Positions 1 through 8,747 of a DNA stretch of 64,000 nt are shown in pieces. A model generated the notes under the pieces. That model ran no database searches, had not been told where the DNA came from, and worked only from the letters and a program-made list of their open reading frames with translations. Where the stretch lies: positions 1 to 64,000 of the forward strand of contig JAOADJ010000011.1 in NCBI GenBank assembly GCA_026417375.1. Reading direction: 5' to 3'. Each line of letters opens with the position of its first letter. Position 1 is the first letter of the stretch. The position numbers and the translations under genes are program-made. This stretch comes from Melioribacteraceae bacterium. Its GTDB lineage: Bacteria > Bacteroidota > Ignavibacteria > Ignavibacteriales > Melioribacteraceae.

Positions 1-867
1 TGAAATATAGAAGTTAGCGTAACTTGCTGGTAATCTTAAATCTTCAAAATAAAGTGGTGCAGGCATTGGTAATTCAATAATATTTAATTTTGATCCCGCT
101 GCAGTTGTTTCACCTTGTAATCTTTCAAAGTTTTCTTCTAAAGCAAAATAATTCTCATCATTTTTATTTTTTTCTCTGACAAGTAAAACAGTATTCTCAT
201 TAACAAATCTGCATAAATCATCAACATGTCCATGTGTATCATCACCGGCAATTCCTTTTCCAAGCCATATTACCTTTTTAATTCCTAAATATTCATTAAA
301 AATTTTTTCATAATCTTTTTTTGTAAATCCCGGATTTCTTGTTTGAACTTTTTCATCAAGCAAACATTCTTCGGTTGATAATAATGTATTATTTCCATTG
401 TAATCAATAGCTCCGCCTTCTAAAACAACTTCTTTGTTATCATAAATTGCATCAATCAAATTAACTTCTAAAACATTTGATAAAACTTTGGGAATATTTT
501 TATCTTTTTTCCAGTTAGAATATTTTGCCCAGCCATTGAATTTAAATTTAACAGCAATTTTTTCATCTCCTTTTTTAACAAATGCTGGTGATGAATCCCG
601 CATCCAACCTCTGTCGGTTTGTGTAATTATGAATTCAATGTTTGATAAATCAACGTGAGCCCTTTCAAAATGCTTTTTTACTTTTTGAACTTCATTTTCT
701 TTTTGAACAATAATTCTAACTAATTCCCCTTGTGAAATATTTTTTACTATTTCAGTATAAACCCATGGAATAGGTGAAAATTTTCCGGGCCAATCTTCTT
801 TTTGGTGTGGCCAGCAAATAATTGTTGATTTATGTTCTTCCCATTCTGCCGGTATTCTTATTTTCAT
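1..867 (-). CDS. aguA: Agmatine deiminase, 3' end cut by window edge
   Basis: Hydrolyses agmatine to N-carbamoylputrescine and ammonia, the first step of the agmatine route to putrescine. I translated 289 codons by hand. They open with MKIRIPAEWEEHKSTIICWP and contain family landmarks: WMRDSSPAF near residue 80, VVLEGGAIDYNG near 150 and GDDTHGHVDDLCRF near 210 (guanidino-binding and catalytic Asp/His region). The family is about 340-370 residues long, so roughly the last 60 are missing, including the stretch with the nucleophilic Cys. The start ATG lies 2 bases after the stop of the upstream N-carbamoylputrescine amidase gene, so both enzymes of the pathway are transcribed together. Confidence 0.93.
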   Translation of the reverse strand, partial: MKIRIPAEWEEHKSTIICWPHQKEDWPGKFSPIPWVYTEIVKNISQGELVRIIVQKENEVQKVKKHFERAHVDLSNIEFIITQTDRGWMRDSSPAFVKKGDEKIAVKFKFNGWAKYSNWKKDKNIPKVLSNVLEVNLIDAIYDNKEVVLEGGAIDYNGNNTLLSTEECLLDEKVQTRNPGFTKKDYEKIFNEYLGIKKVIWLGKGIAGDDTHGHVDDLCRFVNENTVLLVREKNKNDENYFALEENFERLQGETTAAGSKLNIIELPMPAPLYFEDLRLPASYANFYIS

Positions 868-869
868 TT

Positions 870-1757
870 TTAATCCAAATATCTTTTAGTTATTTCATGA
901 TAGGTGTCAATTCTTCTATCCCGTAAGAAAGGCCAATTTCTTCTAATATTTTCAAGATGATCAAGATTAATTTCAGCCATTAAAATTTCTTCTTTATCTT
1001 GCGATGCTTTTGCTATTATTACTCCTTGTGGATCGCAAATAAATGAAGTACCCCAGAATTGTATTCCTGCTTGTTCTTTTACAGGTTGTTCAAATCCAAT
1101 TCTGTTAACAGAGCAAACATAAACACCATTTGCAATTGCATGAGAACGTTGAATTGTAATCCATGAATCTCTTTGTGCTTCACCATATTTTTCTATTTCA
1201 GATGGATGCCAACCAATTGCGGTTGGATAAAATAAAACTGAAGCTCCTTGTAATGCAGTTAATCTTGCCCCTTCCGGATACCATTGATCCCAACAAATTA
1301 GTGTTCCGATATTTCCAAACTTAGTTTTAAATGTTTTAAATCCTAAATCCCCAGGTGTGAAATAATATTTTTCGTAATAAGCGGGATCATCGGGGATATG
1401 CATTTTTCTGTAAGTGCCTAAAATTTTTCCATCTGAATCAATCATTACCAATGAATTATGATAAACACCGGGAGCTCTTTTTTCAAATATCGGGACAGCA
1501 ATTGCAACTTTATTTTCCTTTGCAACTTTTTGAAATGCATTTGTAGATATTCCCGGAATTGTTTCAGCCAAATCAAAAATTCGTGAATCTTCTTTTTGAC
1601 AAAAATATTGAGATCTGTAAAGCTCTGGTAAGCAAATAACATTTGCCCCTTGTTTAGCAGCTTTTTTAACCCACGAAATTGTTTTTTTGAGATTCTCTTC
1701 CGGTTTTTCTGAAAATGCTAATTGGATTCCTGCAACAATGAATTTTTTATTATTCAT
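870..1757 (-). CDS. aguB: N-carbamoylputrescine amidase
   Basis: Nitrilase-superfamily amidase that cleaves N-carbamoylputrescine to putrescine, CO2 and ammonia. The Glu-Lys-Cys triad is visible: E45 in CLPELYRS, K118 in TYRKMHIPDD and C155 in LICWDQWYPE. The YRSQYFCQ and HIPDDPAYYEKYYFTPGD stretches are typical of the plant/bacterial AguB subgroup. Length (295 residues) matches the family. It is the first gene of a two-gene operon with aguA. A -7-type promoter element (TATCTTTG) lies about 25 bases upstream. An arginine decarboxylase is expected elsewhere in the genome. Confidence 0.96.
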   Translation of the reverse strand: MNNKKFIVAGIQLAFSEKPEENLKKTISWVKKAAKQGANVICLPELYRSQYFCQKEDSRIFDLAETIPGISTNAFQKVAKENKVAIAVPIFEKRAPGVYHNSLVMIDSDGKILGTYRKMHIPDDPAYYEKYYFTPGDLGFKTFKTKFGNIGTLICWDQWYPEGARLTALQGASVLFYPTAIGWHPSEIEKYGEAQRDSWITIQRSHAIANGVYVCSVNRIGFEQPVKEQAGIQFWGTSFICDPQGVIIAKASQDKEEILMAEINLDHLENIRRNWPFLRDRRIDTYHEITKRYLD

Positions 1758-1780
1758 TTAATTTCCATTTATTTTTGTAG

Positions 1781-1788
1781 CAAAGATA
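1781..1788 (-). promoter_or_regulatory. Bacteroidota-type -7 element for aguBA
   Basis: On the minus strand this reads TATCTTTG, an exact match to the Bacteroidota -7 consensus TAnnTTTG, with a leader of about 20 bases before the aguB ATG. No convincing -33 TTTG sits 19-21 bases upstream. Confidence 0.45.
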
Positions 1789-1815
1789 AGTATTTGATAA
1801 AAAAGAAAATATTTT

Positions 1816-2385
1816 TTAATTGAAATAGCTTTTAATGTGTTCAATTAGTTTATCAATATTTTCATTTTCTTCGTTTGAAAGTTTATCTCTGAAGGGTTCA
1901 ATTAAATTTATAAGCCAACGAATGTTAAGTTCTTTTGTTGCCTGTTTAATTTGATTTTTATATTTCTCTTCATCAGAAAGTGCAATTTCCGAAAATTTTG
2001 CTGCAGCTTTTAAATTAATAATTGCATCAACATTTTTTAGGTTACTTATTTTGATTAGGTTGTTAATTGAATCGCCGTTTTTCAAACATAATTCAAAAGC
2101 TACATTAGCGGCTTGCAGCATTAGTTCATGTTGTTTTAAAAACTTTAAATCTATATCTGTTGCAATTGCTAAAAGATTTTCAATGCCTTTGTCAATTGAT
2201 ATTTTATATTTACTAACATTTTCAATTGTTTTGATTATCGTGTTAGTAACAGCTCTGGAAAGTCCTGCTCTTGCTTTTTGAATTGTTTCAGGTGAATAAG
2301 TAACATCTTTAATAACTTTTGCTAACTCTTGGTAATTTCCCTCAGAAATTAATTTATCTAAAGAAGGATGAGTTTTATTTGCTCT
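1816..2385 (-). CDS. Hypothetical helical protein, C-terminal part of a frameshifted gene
   Basis: This frame is open on the minus strand from 2394 down to the stop at 1816, but its first ATG is only at 2121, halfway through. Translated upstream of that ATG the protein stays sensible (RANKTHPSLDKLISEGNY, then mainly amphipathic helices rich in K, E, I and L), which argues that the coding region really begins at the A7 run where the preceding ORF ends. Reading -1 from AAA to AGA at 2385 joins the two into one protein of about 297 residues. I recognise no domain; the regular helices suggest a HEAT-like or coiled scaffold, which is inference. It may be a true programmed frameshift, a broken gene or an assembly error. 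Confidence 0.6.
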   Translation of the reverse strand, partial: RANKTHPSLDKLISEGNYQELAKVIKDVTYSPETIQKARAGLSRAVTNTIIKTIENVSKYKISIDKGIENLLAIATDIDLKFLKQHELMLQAANVAFELCLKNGDSINNLIKISNLKNVDAIINLKAAAKFSEIALSDEEKYKNQIKQATKELNIRWLINLIEPFRDKLSNEENENIDKLIEHIKSYFN

Positions 2386-2708
2386 TTTTTTATGTCAACT
2401 GTTTTAGCAAATTCAGCTAGTTCTTCTAAATATTTCTGATTTAACTTTTCGAGTATTTGTTGAACTTTTTTATCATTAGAAAGAATTGAAAAGCCATTTA
2501 AGTTGAGAATTTCAATTACTAATTCAAGTTGACTTGGTTTACCGATTGTAATTAAACAAAAAAAGTTTTTTTTATCGGGCATTAATTCTATTGGATCTGC
2601 TTCAATGCTACTTATTATATATTGAAATTGTTCAAGCAGATATTCAAATCTTGAACGGTCATTTTCTTCAATTAATACTTTAACTTTTTCTTTTTTAGGA
2701 AAAAACAT
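2358..2708 (-). CDS. Hypothetical protein, N-terminal part of a frameshifted gene
   Basis: 116 residues as read, starting MFFPKKEKVKVLIEENDRSR. It looks like a small alpha/beta N-terminal domain (residues 1 to about 75) followed by a helix (LEKLNQKYLEELAEFAKTVD). The frame passes through AAAAAAA at 2391-2385 and stops 9 codons later with the tail EQIKLILL. The overlapping frame, one base back, continues for another 189 residues, so this short ORF is probably the front of a longer protein. No family recognised. It precedes aguBA on the same strand, separated from it by the C-terminal half. Confidence 0.6.
   Translation of the reverse strand: MFFPKKEKVKVLIEENDRSRFEYLLEQFQYIISSIEADPIELMPDKKNFFCLITIGKPSQLELVIEILNLNGFSILSNDKKVQQILEKLNQKYLEELAEFAKTVDIKKEQIKLILL
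2385..2391 (-). other. A7 slippery heptamer joining two overlapping frames
   Basis: On the minus strand the upstream frame reads ATA AAA AAA GAG, so the heptamer is placed as A AAA AAA, the phase needed for tandem -1 slippage of two Lys-tRNAs. After slippage the next codon is AGA and the frame is open to 1816. One extra A in the run would also fuse the frames. I did not identify a clear stimulatory hairpin or an upstream Shine-Dalgarno-like stimulator. Confidence 0.5.
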
Positions 2709-2755
2709 ACCTATCCATTTATTTATTAAAATTATCGAACAAAAAGAAGATTAAT

Positions 2756-3412
2756 TTAATTTTTGCCAATATCTTTGCGAACACCAAATTTTTCTCGTTG
2801 AGCAATCAATTTTTTTACTTCTTTAGAATTCAGTTCTTTAACTTTTCCAAGTTGTTTTGCCACAAATAAAATTTTTGCAAAATGTTCTACGGTTTCCATT
2901 TTGTAATAAGCTTCCCATAAATCTTTTCCTAATGTTAAAGCTCCATGATTTTCTAAAAGTAGGGCATCATATTTTTTTACATAAGGAATTAATTTTTTTG
3001 ATAACTCTTTTGTCCCCGGTGTTGAGTATTTTACTAAAGGAATTTCATGTAAAGAAATTATTACTTCCGGCAAAACTTTTTTTGATAAAGATTTTCCTGT
3101 TATTGCATAAGCTGTAGAATAGATTGGATGAGCATGACAAATGGCGTTAATATCATTTCTAAAATTATAAATTGTTAAATGCATTAACATCTCAGAAGTT
3201 GGTTCTTTTATTCCTTTTAGAATATTACCTTCTAAATCAATCTCAACAATATCATCAAAAGTTAAAAATCCTTTGCTTGTACAGGTTGGGGTTATTAATA
3301 TTTTATCATTATATCTTATACTTAAATTACCATCGTTTGAAGCAACGAAATTTTTTTGATGGAGAAGCTTACCTATTTCTATAATATCAGATTTTAATTT
3401 ATTTAAACTCAT
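2756..3412 (-). CDS. Class II aldolase/adducin family protein (FucA-like)
   Basis: Zn-dependent aldolase or epimerase fold of about 218 residues, close in length to L-fuculose-1-phosphate aldolase. Visible landmarks: GNLSIR near residue 29, TPTCTSKG near 41 (phosphate and substrate loop), E74 in PTSEMLMH (catalytic acid position), Zn ligands H93 and H95 in CHAHP, and H156 in LENHGA. Known members act on fuculose-, rhamnulose- or ribulose-phosphates, or on methylthioribulose phosphate; the sequence alone does not settle the substrate, and no sugar catabolic genes lie beside it. It is transcribed alone, divergently from the hydrolase operon to its right. Confidence 0.85.
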   Translation of the reverse strand: MSLNKLKSDIIEIGKLLHQKNFVASNDGNLSIRYNDKILITPTCTSKGFLTFDDIVEIDLEGNILKGIKEPTSEMLMHLTIYNFRNDINAICHAHPIYSTAYAITGKSLSKKVLPEVIISLHEIPLVKYSTPGTKELSKKLIPYVKKYDALLLENHGALTLGKDLWEAYYKMETVEHFAKILFVAKQLGKVKELNSKEVKKLIAQREKFGVRKDIGKN

Positions 3413-3534
3413 AATTATTATTAAGATTTTTTATTGTCATAAACATATTAAAATCTTAAACAAGATATTTATAAAATGTTTGAATGAGTGAATAATTTTT
3501 TCTAAGTTACACATGAACAAATTTGAGGTATAAA

Positions 3535-4365
3535 ATGGGCAACTCAAATTTTAGTTCTAATTTTGTTGAAGTTGATAACCTTAAACTACATTACATTCAA
3601 GAGGGCGAAGGCGAGGTAGTTTTATTAGTTCATGGTATAACAACTTATTCTTTTATTTGGAGAAAAATTATTCCAAATCTATCTTCTAAGTACAAAGTTA
3701 TTGCTATTGATTTAATTGGGTGTGGCGATTCTGATAAGAGTTTAAATGTTTCTTATTCGTTAAAAAGTCATTCGGAATTTATTTATAAGTTTATTTCAAC
3801 TTTAGGAATAAATAAATTTCATTTTGTCGGGCATGATTTAGGCGGTGGCATAGGGCAAATTTTTGCTGTTAATCATCAGGAAAATTTATATGATTTGACA
3901 GTTATTAATACAGTTGCATATGATTTTTGGCCTGTGCAACCTATTATAGCTATGCGAACACCAATTATAAGACAATTAGCAATGGCAACCTTGGATTTAG
4001 GAACTTTTAGATTAATTGTTAAAAGAGGACTTTATCACAAAGAAAAATGTACCGATGAATTAATGAATTTATTTTGGAAACCAATGAAAACTTCTGAAGG
4101 AAGAAAAGCATTTTTGCATTTTGCTCATTGTTTAGACAACAGAAACTTAACCGATATTTCAGATAAACTTCATCAATTAAAAATTCCCGTTAAAATAATT
4201 AGAGGTGATGCTGATTTATATTTAAGCAGAGAAATTGCAATTCAACTTAATAAAAATATACAAGGTAGCCAGCTTAAATTAATTGAAACAGCCGGGCATT
4301 TTATTCAGGAAGATGAACCAGAATTACTTTCTAAAGAAATTTTAGAGTTTATTGAAAAAAAATGA
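3535..4365 (+). CDS. Alpha/beta hydrolase with Asp nucleophile
   Basis: 276-residue alpha/beta hydrolase. The nucleophile elbow reads GHDLGGG, giving Asp (D101) rather than Ser, and the oxyanion-side motif is HGITTYSFIWR, as in haloalkane dehalogenases, fluoroacetate dehalogenases and epoxide hydrolases; the catalytic His is in TAGHFIQEDEP near the C-terminus. Substrate unknown. A TTG at 3523 would extend it by four residues, but the ATG at 3535 has GAGG 6 bases upstream and is preferred. Its TGA overlaps the ATG of the histidine kinase gene by 4 bases, so hydrolase, kinase and receiver are co-translated. Confidence 0.85.
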   Translation: MGNSNFSSNFVEVDNLKLHYIQEGEGEVVLLVHGITTYSFIWRKIIPNLSSKYKVIAIDLIGCGDSDKSLNVSYSLKSHSEFIYKFISTLGINKFHFVGHDLGGGIGQIFAVNHQENLYDLTVINTVAYDFWPVQPIIAMRTPIIRQLAMATLDLGTFRLIVKRGLYHKEKCTDELMNLFWKPMKTSEGRKAFLHFAHCLDNRNLTDISDKLHQLKIPVKIIRGDADLYLSREIAIQLNKNIQGSQLKLIETAGHFIQEDEPELLSKEILEFIEKK

Positions 4366-5765
4366 ATTATGAAGAAGAATTAAGAAAACTTAAAAATAGA
4401 ATTGAAATTCTTGAAGAGGAAAATTATAATCTTTCTCAAAATGCAGAAGATATTCTACTACTAAATGTTTTAACTGAATCATTAGATGTAGAACAAGGTT
4501 ACGAAAATATTTTTTCAGAACTTTTGGAAAGAATTTCTATTATTAAAAACATTCCTTTGTTAGTTATTTATCAAGAAATTAAAAACACTGCCAAAGTAAT
4601 CTCTTCATTTAAAGTTTTTAACCAAGATAATAAAATACCTTCAACGTTTAATCTAATCTTTTTAGAAAATAAAAATTCGATTGTATATCCATATCATTTC
4701 GGAGGAAATAAATTAAAGGATATTACAAAACAAATAATTTTAGAAAAGGAATTTGAAGCATACGAAGGACTGATATTTAAATTAAATATTCATTCATTTA
4801 ACAATTTATTTTTGTTAATGATTGATTCAAAAGAATCATATTCAAATTTCGAAAAGAAAATTCTGACGCTTGACACTTTAATTACAAATTTATCTTTAAG
4901 ACTTGATAAGCTATTTCTTTTTTATGAGTATAAAAAATTAAATCAGGAACTTGAAAAAAGAGTTAAGCAAAGAACAAAAGAATTGGAAGAAAAAAATCAA
5001 ATGTTAATACAGGAAATTAAATTCAGGGAGGAAGTAGAAAAAGAATTAATAAAAGCAAAAGAAGAAGCAGAAAAAGCCAATCAGGTAAAGTCAGATTTTT
5101 TAGCTCAGATTTCTCATGAAATCAGAAGCCCTTTAAATGTTATTATTGGTTATTTAGGATTAATTGAAAACGATAACAGAAATAAATTGCTAAAACAATC
5201 ATTTAAAGATTTTAGAAAAATTGAACTTGCTACTAACAGAATTATGCGAACTGTTGATTTAATACTTGATATGTCTCAACTTAAAACCGGAACATTCAAA
5301 TTAAAAGTTGAAGAAACAGATTTTGATGAACTTCTTGATAATATAATTAATGAATTCAGTTATAAAGCGATTAAAAAGGGACTTAAATTCACCATTAATA
5401 AAGAAATAAATAACATTAAATTAATTATAGATAAATATTGCATTAATCAAATTCTTGTAAACTTAATTGACAATGCGATCAAATTTACAAATGAAGGGGA
5501 AATTGTAATTTCAGTCTTGAACGAAAATGAAAAATTATTGGTTATAATTTCAGATACCGGAATTGGTATTAGTAAAGAATTTATGAATAAATTGTTTGAA
5601 CCATTTTCTCAAGAAGATACTGGATATTCAAGATCATATGAAGGGACCGGCTTAGGATTATCATTAGTCAAAAAATATTGCGACTTAAATAATATTGATA
5701 TTGATGTAATTTCTGAAAAATATGTTGGCACTACTGTAAAATTAATTTTTAATAATAAGGTTTAA
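4362..5765 (+). CDS. Soluble sensor histidine kinase
   Basis: 467 residues with no membrane segment or signal peptide, so a cytoplasmic sensor. Layout: N-terminal helix (1-30), a GAF-like input region (about 35-185, assigned by position and predicted fold only), a long coiled coil (190-245, rich in E/K), then HisKA with phospho-acceptor H252 in ISHEIRSPLNV, and an HATPase domain with N box (VNLIDNAIKFT, about 366), G1 box (SDTGIGIS), F box (LFEPFSQ) and G2 box (GTGLGLSLV). It overlaps the hydrolase gene by 4 bases and is followed after 1 base by a receiver protein, its likely partner. Confidence 0.92.
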   Translation: MNYEEELRKLKNRIEILEEENYNLSQNAEDILLLNVLTESLDVEQGYENIFSELLERISIIKNIPLLVIYQEIKNTAKVISSFKVFNQDNKIPSTFNLIFLENKNSIVYPYHFGGNKLKDITKQIILEKEFEAYEGLIFKLNIHSFNNLFLLMIDSKESYSNFEKKILTLDTLITNLSLRLDKLFLFYEYKKLNQELEKRVKQRTKELEEKNQMLIQEIKFREEVEKELIKAKEEAEKANQVKSDFLAQISHEIRSPLNVIIGYLGLIENDNRNKLLKQSFKDFRKIELATNRIMRTVDLILDMSQLKTGTFKLKVEETDFDELLDNIINEFSYKAIKKGLKFTINKEINNIKLIIDKYCINQILVNLIDNAIKFTNEGEIVISVLNENEKLLVIISDTGIGISKEFMNKLFEPFSQEDTGYSRSYEGTGLGLSLVKKYCDLNNIDIDVISEKYVGTTVKLIFNNKV

Positions 5766-5766
5766 A

Positions 5767-6171
5767 ATGTCTGAAAATAAATTTACTGTTCTATTAATTG
5801 AAGATGATTCAATGACTCTTGATATTTTTTCGAGAGTTTTAAATAAAGAATTCAATTTACTTGTTACAAATGATGTAAATGAGTTTTATAAATATTGTAC
5901 AGATTTTATAATCGATTGCTTTTTAATTGATCTTTCGTTGGGTTTACAAAAAAGTGGCTTAACTTTAATTAAAGAATTAAGAGCAAGTGAAAAATATTAT
6001 AATACTCCGATAATAGTTATAACTGCTCATGCTTTTGCCAGAGATGAAAGAGTTTGCTTAGAAGCGGGTGCAAATAAATTTTTAAGAAAACCGGTTGATC
6101 ATACTAGATTAATCAAAGAAGTTAAAAACACAATACTTAAAATGAATGAAAGGAAAACTTTTATAGATTAA
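5767..6171 (+). CDS. Single-domain response regulator (CheY-like receiver)
   Basis: 134-residue stand-alone receiver domain without an output domain. The acidic pocket is IEDDS (residues 11-15), the phospho-acceptor is D55 in FLIDLSLG, the switch Thr is T86 in VITAHAF and the conserved Lys is K108 in RKPVD. It begins 1 base after the kinase gene and is probably its phosphoryl acceptor. It resembles the separate receiver at 56685-57074 (shared TAHAF and KPVD segments), so the two may belong to one paralogous set. Confidence 0.9.
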   Translation: MSENKFTVLLIEDDSMTLDIFSRVLNKEFNLLVTNDVNEFYKYCTDFIIDCFLIDLSLGLQKSGLTLIKELRASEKYYNTPIIVITAHAFARDERVCLEAGANKFLRKPVDHTRLIKEVKNTILKMNERKTFID

Positions 6172-6263
6172 TCAAATAACCCAAAACAATTTTTTCACCT
6201 TTTTAAACCCTTCTCATTTTTTTGTAAGTTTACACACAATTTTCTAACAATTAAGTAAGAGAT

Positions 6264-8729
6264 ATGAAATACCCTTTTAAAGAAGTTGAATCCAAATGGC
6301 AAAAAATTTGGGACGAAAAAAAAGTTTACAAAACAGATTTAACAAAAACAGAAAATAAACTTTATTGTTTGGTAATGTTGCCTTATCCATCTGCAGCAAA
6401 AATGCATATTGGACATTGGTACAATTACGGACCAACAGACTCATGGGCAAGATATAAAAAGCTACGTGGGTTTAATGTTTTTGAACCACTTGGCTACGAC
6501 GCTTTTGGTTTACCTGCAGAAAACTATGCAATTAAAACAGGTGTACATCCTCAGGATTCTACATTAAAAAATATTTCTGATATTAAAGAAATGGTTCTTA
6601 AAATGGGTGCAATGTATGATTGGGATGCTGAATTAATGACATGTGTACCGGAATATTATAAGTGGAATCAGTGGCTATTTTTACAACTTTATAAAAATGG
6701 AAAAGCATATCGAAAAAATGCTCCTGTTAATTGGTGCCCTTCTTGTCATACTGTTTTGGCTCGCGAACAAGTTTTAAATGATGGTTCATGTGAAAGATGT
6801 GGAACAACTGTTATTCAAAAAGCTTTAACTCAATGGTTTTTTAAAATCACTGACTACGCCGATGAATTACTCGATGGGTTAAATAAAATTGATTGGCCGG
6901 AAAAAACTAAAATAATGCAAACAAATTGGATTGGTAAAAGTTACGGCACCGAAGTTGATTTTTCTATTGAAGGGCATGATGAAAAAATTACAGTTTTTAC
7001 AACAAGACCCGATACATTGTTTGGAGTAACTTACGTAGTTCTTGCACCTGAAAAAGAAATAGTTCAAAGAATTACAAAACCAGAATTTAAAGAAGCTGTT
7101 GATAAATATATTGAACAAACAAAATTATTAACTGAAGTTGATAGAACTTCAACTGTTAAAGAAAAAACCGGTGTTCCAACTGGTGCTTATGCAATTAATC
7201 CTGTTAACGGAGAAAAAGTACCAATTTGGATTGCGGACTATGTTCTCGGTACTTATGGAACTGGTTATGTAATGGCTGTTCCCGGTCACGATGAAAGAGA
7301 TTTTGAGTTTGCAAAAAAATTCAATCTACCTATTAGAAAAGTAATATTACAAGATGGAACTAATGAAAATGATGAATTAAAAGAAGCGTTCACCGAAATT
7401 GGAACTATGATTAATTCCGGAAAATATTCTGGTTTGCGTTCAGATGCAGGTATTCTTAGAATTTCAGAAGATTTAGAAAATCAAGGTATTGGAAGAAGAA
7501 CAATCAATTATAGATTACGCGATTGGCTTATCTCTCGCCAAAGATATTGGGGAACACCAATTCCAATAATTCATTGTGAAAATTGTGGTGAAGTGCCTGT
7601 TCCCGAAGAACAATTACCGGTTGTATTACCCTATAATGTTAATTTTAAACCGGATGGTGGTTCTCCACTTGCAAGTAATCAGGATTTTGTAAATACAAAT
7701 TGCCCTAAGTGTGGTGCAATAGCTAAAAGAGATGTTGATACAATGGACACTTTTGTTGATTCATCCTGGTACTATCTGCGTTACTTAAATCCAAAATTTG
7801 AAAATGGAATGTTTGATTCTGAACTTGCTAATAAATGGACACCCGTTGATGTTTATGTTGGTGGTGCTGAACATGCTGTTATGCATCTTCTTTATGCAAG
7901 ATTTATACATAAATTTTTAAGAGATATTGGATTGGTAAATTCTGATGAACCATTCCAAAGATTAATACATCAAGGCACAATTACAAATCAAGGCGCTAAG
8001 ATGTCTAAATCAAAAGGTAATGTGGTTGATCCTACATCTTTTACTGAACAATATGGTGCTGATGTTTTCAGAATGTATTTAATGTTTATGGGACCGTATG
8101 AACTTGGAGGTGATTGGAGCGATAAAGGTATTGTGGGTGTTGATCGTTTTGTTCAAAGAACTTATTCATTATTTGAAAATTATAAAAACTATAAAAAAGA
8201 ATTTCCATCAAATAGTAAATATGATTTAAATGAACTTAATGATTCAGAAAAAAATATTTATCGTAAAGTAAATCAAACACTCGATAAATTTTCTGTTGAA
8301 TTAGAACATTTTAGATTTAATACTGCAGTAGCTTCTTTAATGGAATTAATTAATGAGTTTAAAAATTTTAACGAATGCAGAAAAGATTTAATTACATATA
8401 CTTTAGAACGTTATGCAATAATGATTTCACCACTTGCACCACATTTAGGTGAAGAATGTTGGCAATTACTTGGAAATGAAAATTTAATTTTTGAAAAACC
8501 AATTTGGTACGAAGTTGATAATTTAGCATTAACAAAAGAAGTAGCTTTGGTTGTTGTTCAAATTAATGGTAAAGTTCGTGCAAAAATTGAAGTGCCATTT
8601 AATTCAAGTGAAAGTGAAGTCAAAAAAATAATTTATGAAGATCTGAAAGTTAAATCATATGTTGAAGGTAAAGAATTGGTGAAAGAAATTTATGTTCCTA
8701 ATAAAATTTTAAACATTGTTATTAAATAA
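6264..8729 (+). CDS. leuS: Leucyl-tRNA synthetase
   Basis: Charges tRNA-Leu. 821 residues, full length for a bacterial LeuRS. The class I signatures are HIGH at residues 48-51 (KMHIGHWYNYG) and KMSKS at 579-583. Cys pairs (CPSC, CERC near 160-180, then CENC and CPKC around residues 440-490) form the zinc-type modules, and the CP1 editing domain is present with the Thr-rich VFTTRPDTLFGVTYVVLAPE and the downstream GTGYVMAVPGHDERDFEF. The C-terminal anticodon-binding and Leu-specific domains (VVVQINGKVRAKIEVP) are intact. It is followed by serS after 18 bases. A weak promoter-like TAAGTTTA is 31 bases before the last G of the ATG. Confidence 0.98.
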   Translation: MKYPFKEVESKWQKIWDEKKVYKTDLTKTENKLYCLVMLPYPSAAKMHIGHWYNYGPTDSWARYKKLRGFNVFEPLGYDAFGLPAENYAIKTGVHPQDSTLKNISDIKEMVLKMGAMYDWDAELMTCVPEYYKWNQWLFLQLYKNGKAYRKNAPVNWCPSCHTVLAREQVLNDGSCERCGTTVIQKALTQWFFKITDYADELLDGLNKIDWPEKTKIMQTNWIGKSYGTEVDFSIEGHDEKITVFTTRPDTLFGVTYVVLAPEKEIVQRITKPEFKEAVDKYIEQTKLLTEVDRTSTVKEKTGVPTGAYAINPVNGEKVPIWIADYVLGTYGTGYVMAVPGHDERDFEFAKKFNLPIRKVILQDGTNENDELKEAFTEIGTMINSGKYSGLRSDAGILRISEDLENQGIGRRTINYRLRDWLISRQRYWGTPIPIIHCENCGEVPVPEEQLPVVLPYNVNFKPDGGSPLASNQDFVNTNCPKCGAIAKRDVDTMDTFVDSSWYYLRYLNPKFENGMFDSELANKWTPVDVYVGGAEHAVMHLLYARFIHKFLRDIGLVNSDEPFQRLIHQGTITNQGAKMSKSKGNVVDPTSFTEQYGADVFRMYLMFMGPYELGGDWSDKGIVGVDRFVQRTYSLFENYKNYKKEFPSNSKYDLNELNDSEKNIYRKVNQTLDKFSVELEHFRFNTAVASLMELINEFKNFNECRKDLITYTLERYAIMISPLAPHLGEECWQLLGNENLIFEKPIWYEVDNLALTKEVALVVVQINGKVRAKIEVPFNSSESEVKKIIYEDLKVKSYVEGKELVKEIYVPNKILNIVIK

Positions 8730-8747
8730 AAGCAATTCGGAGTTAAA

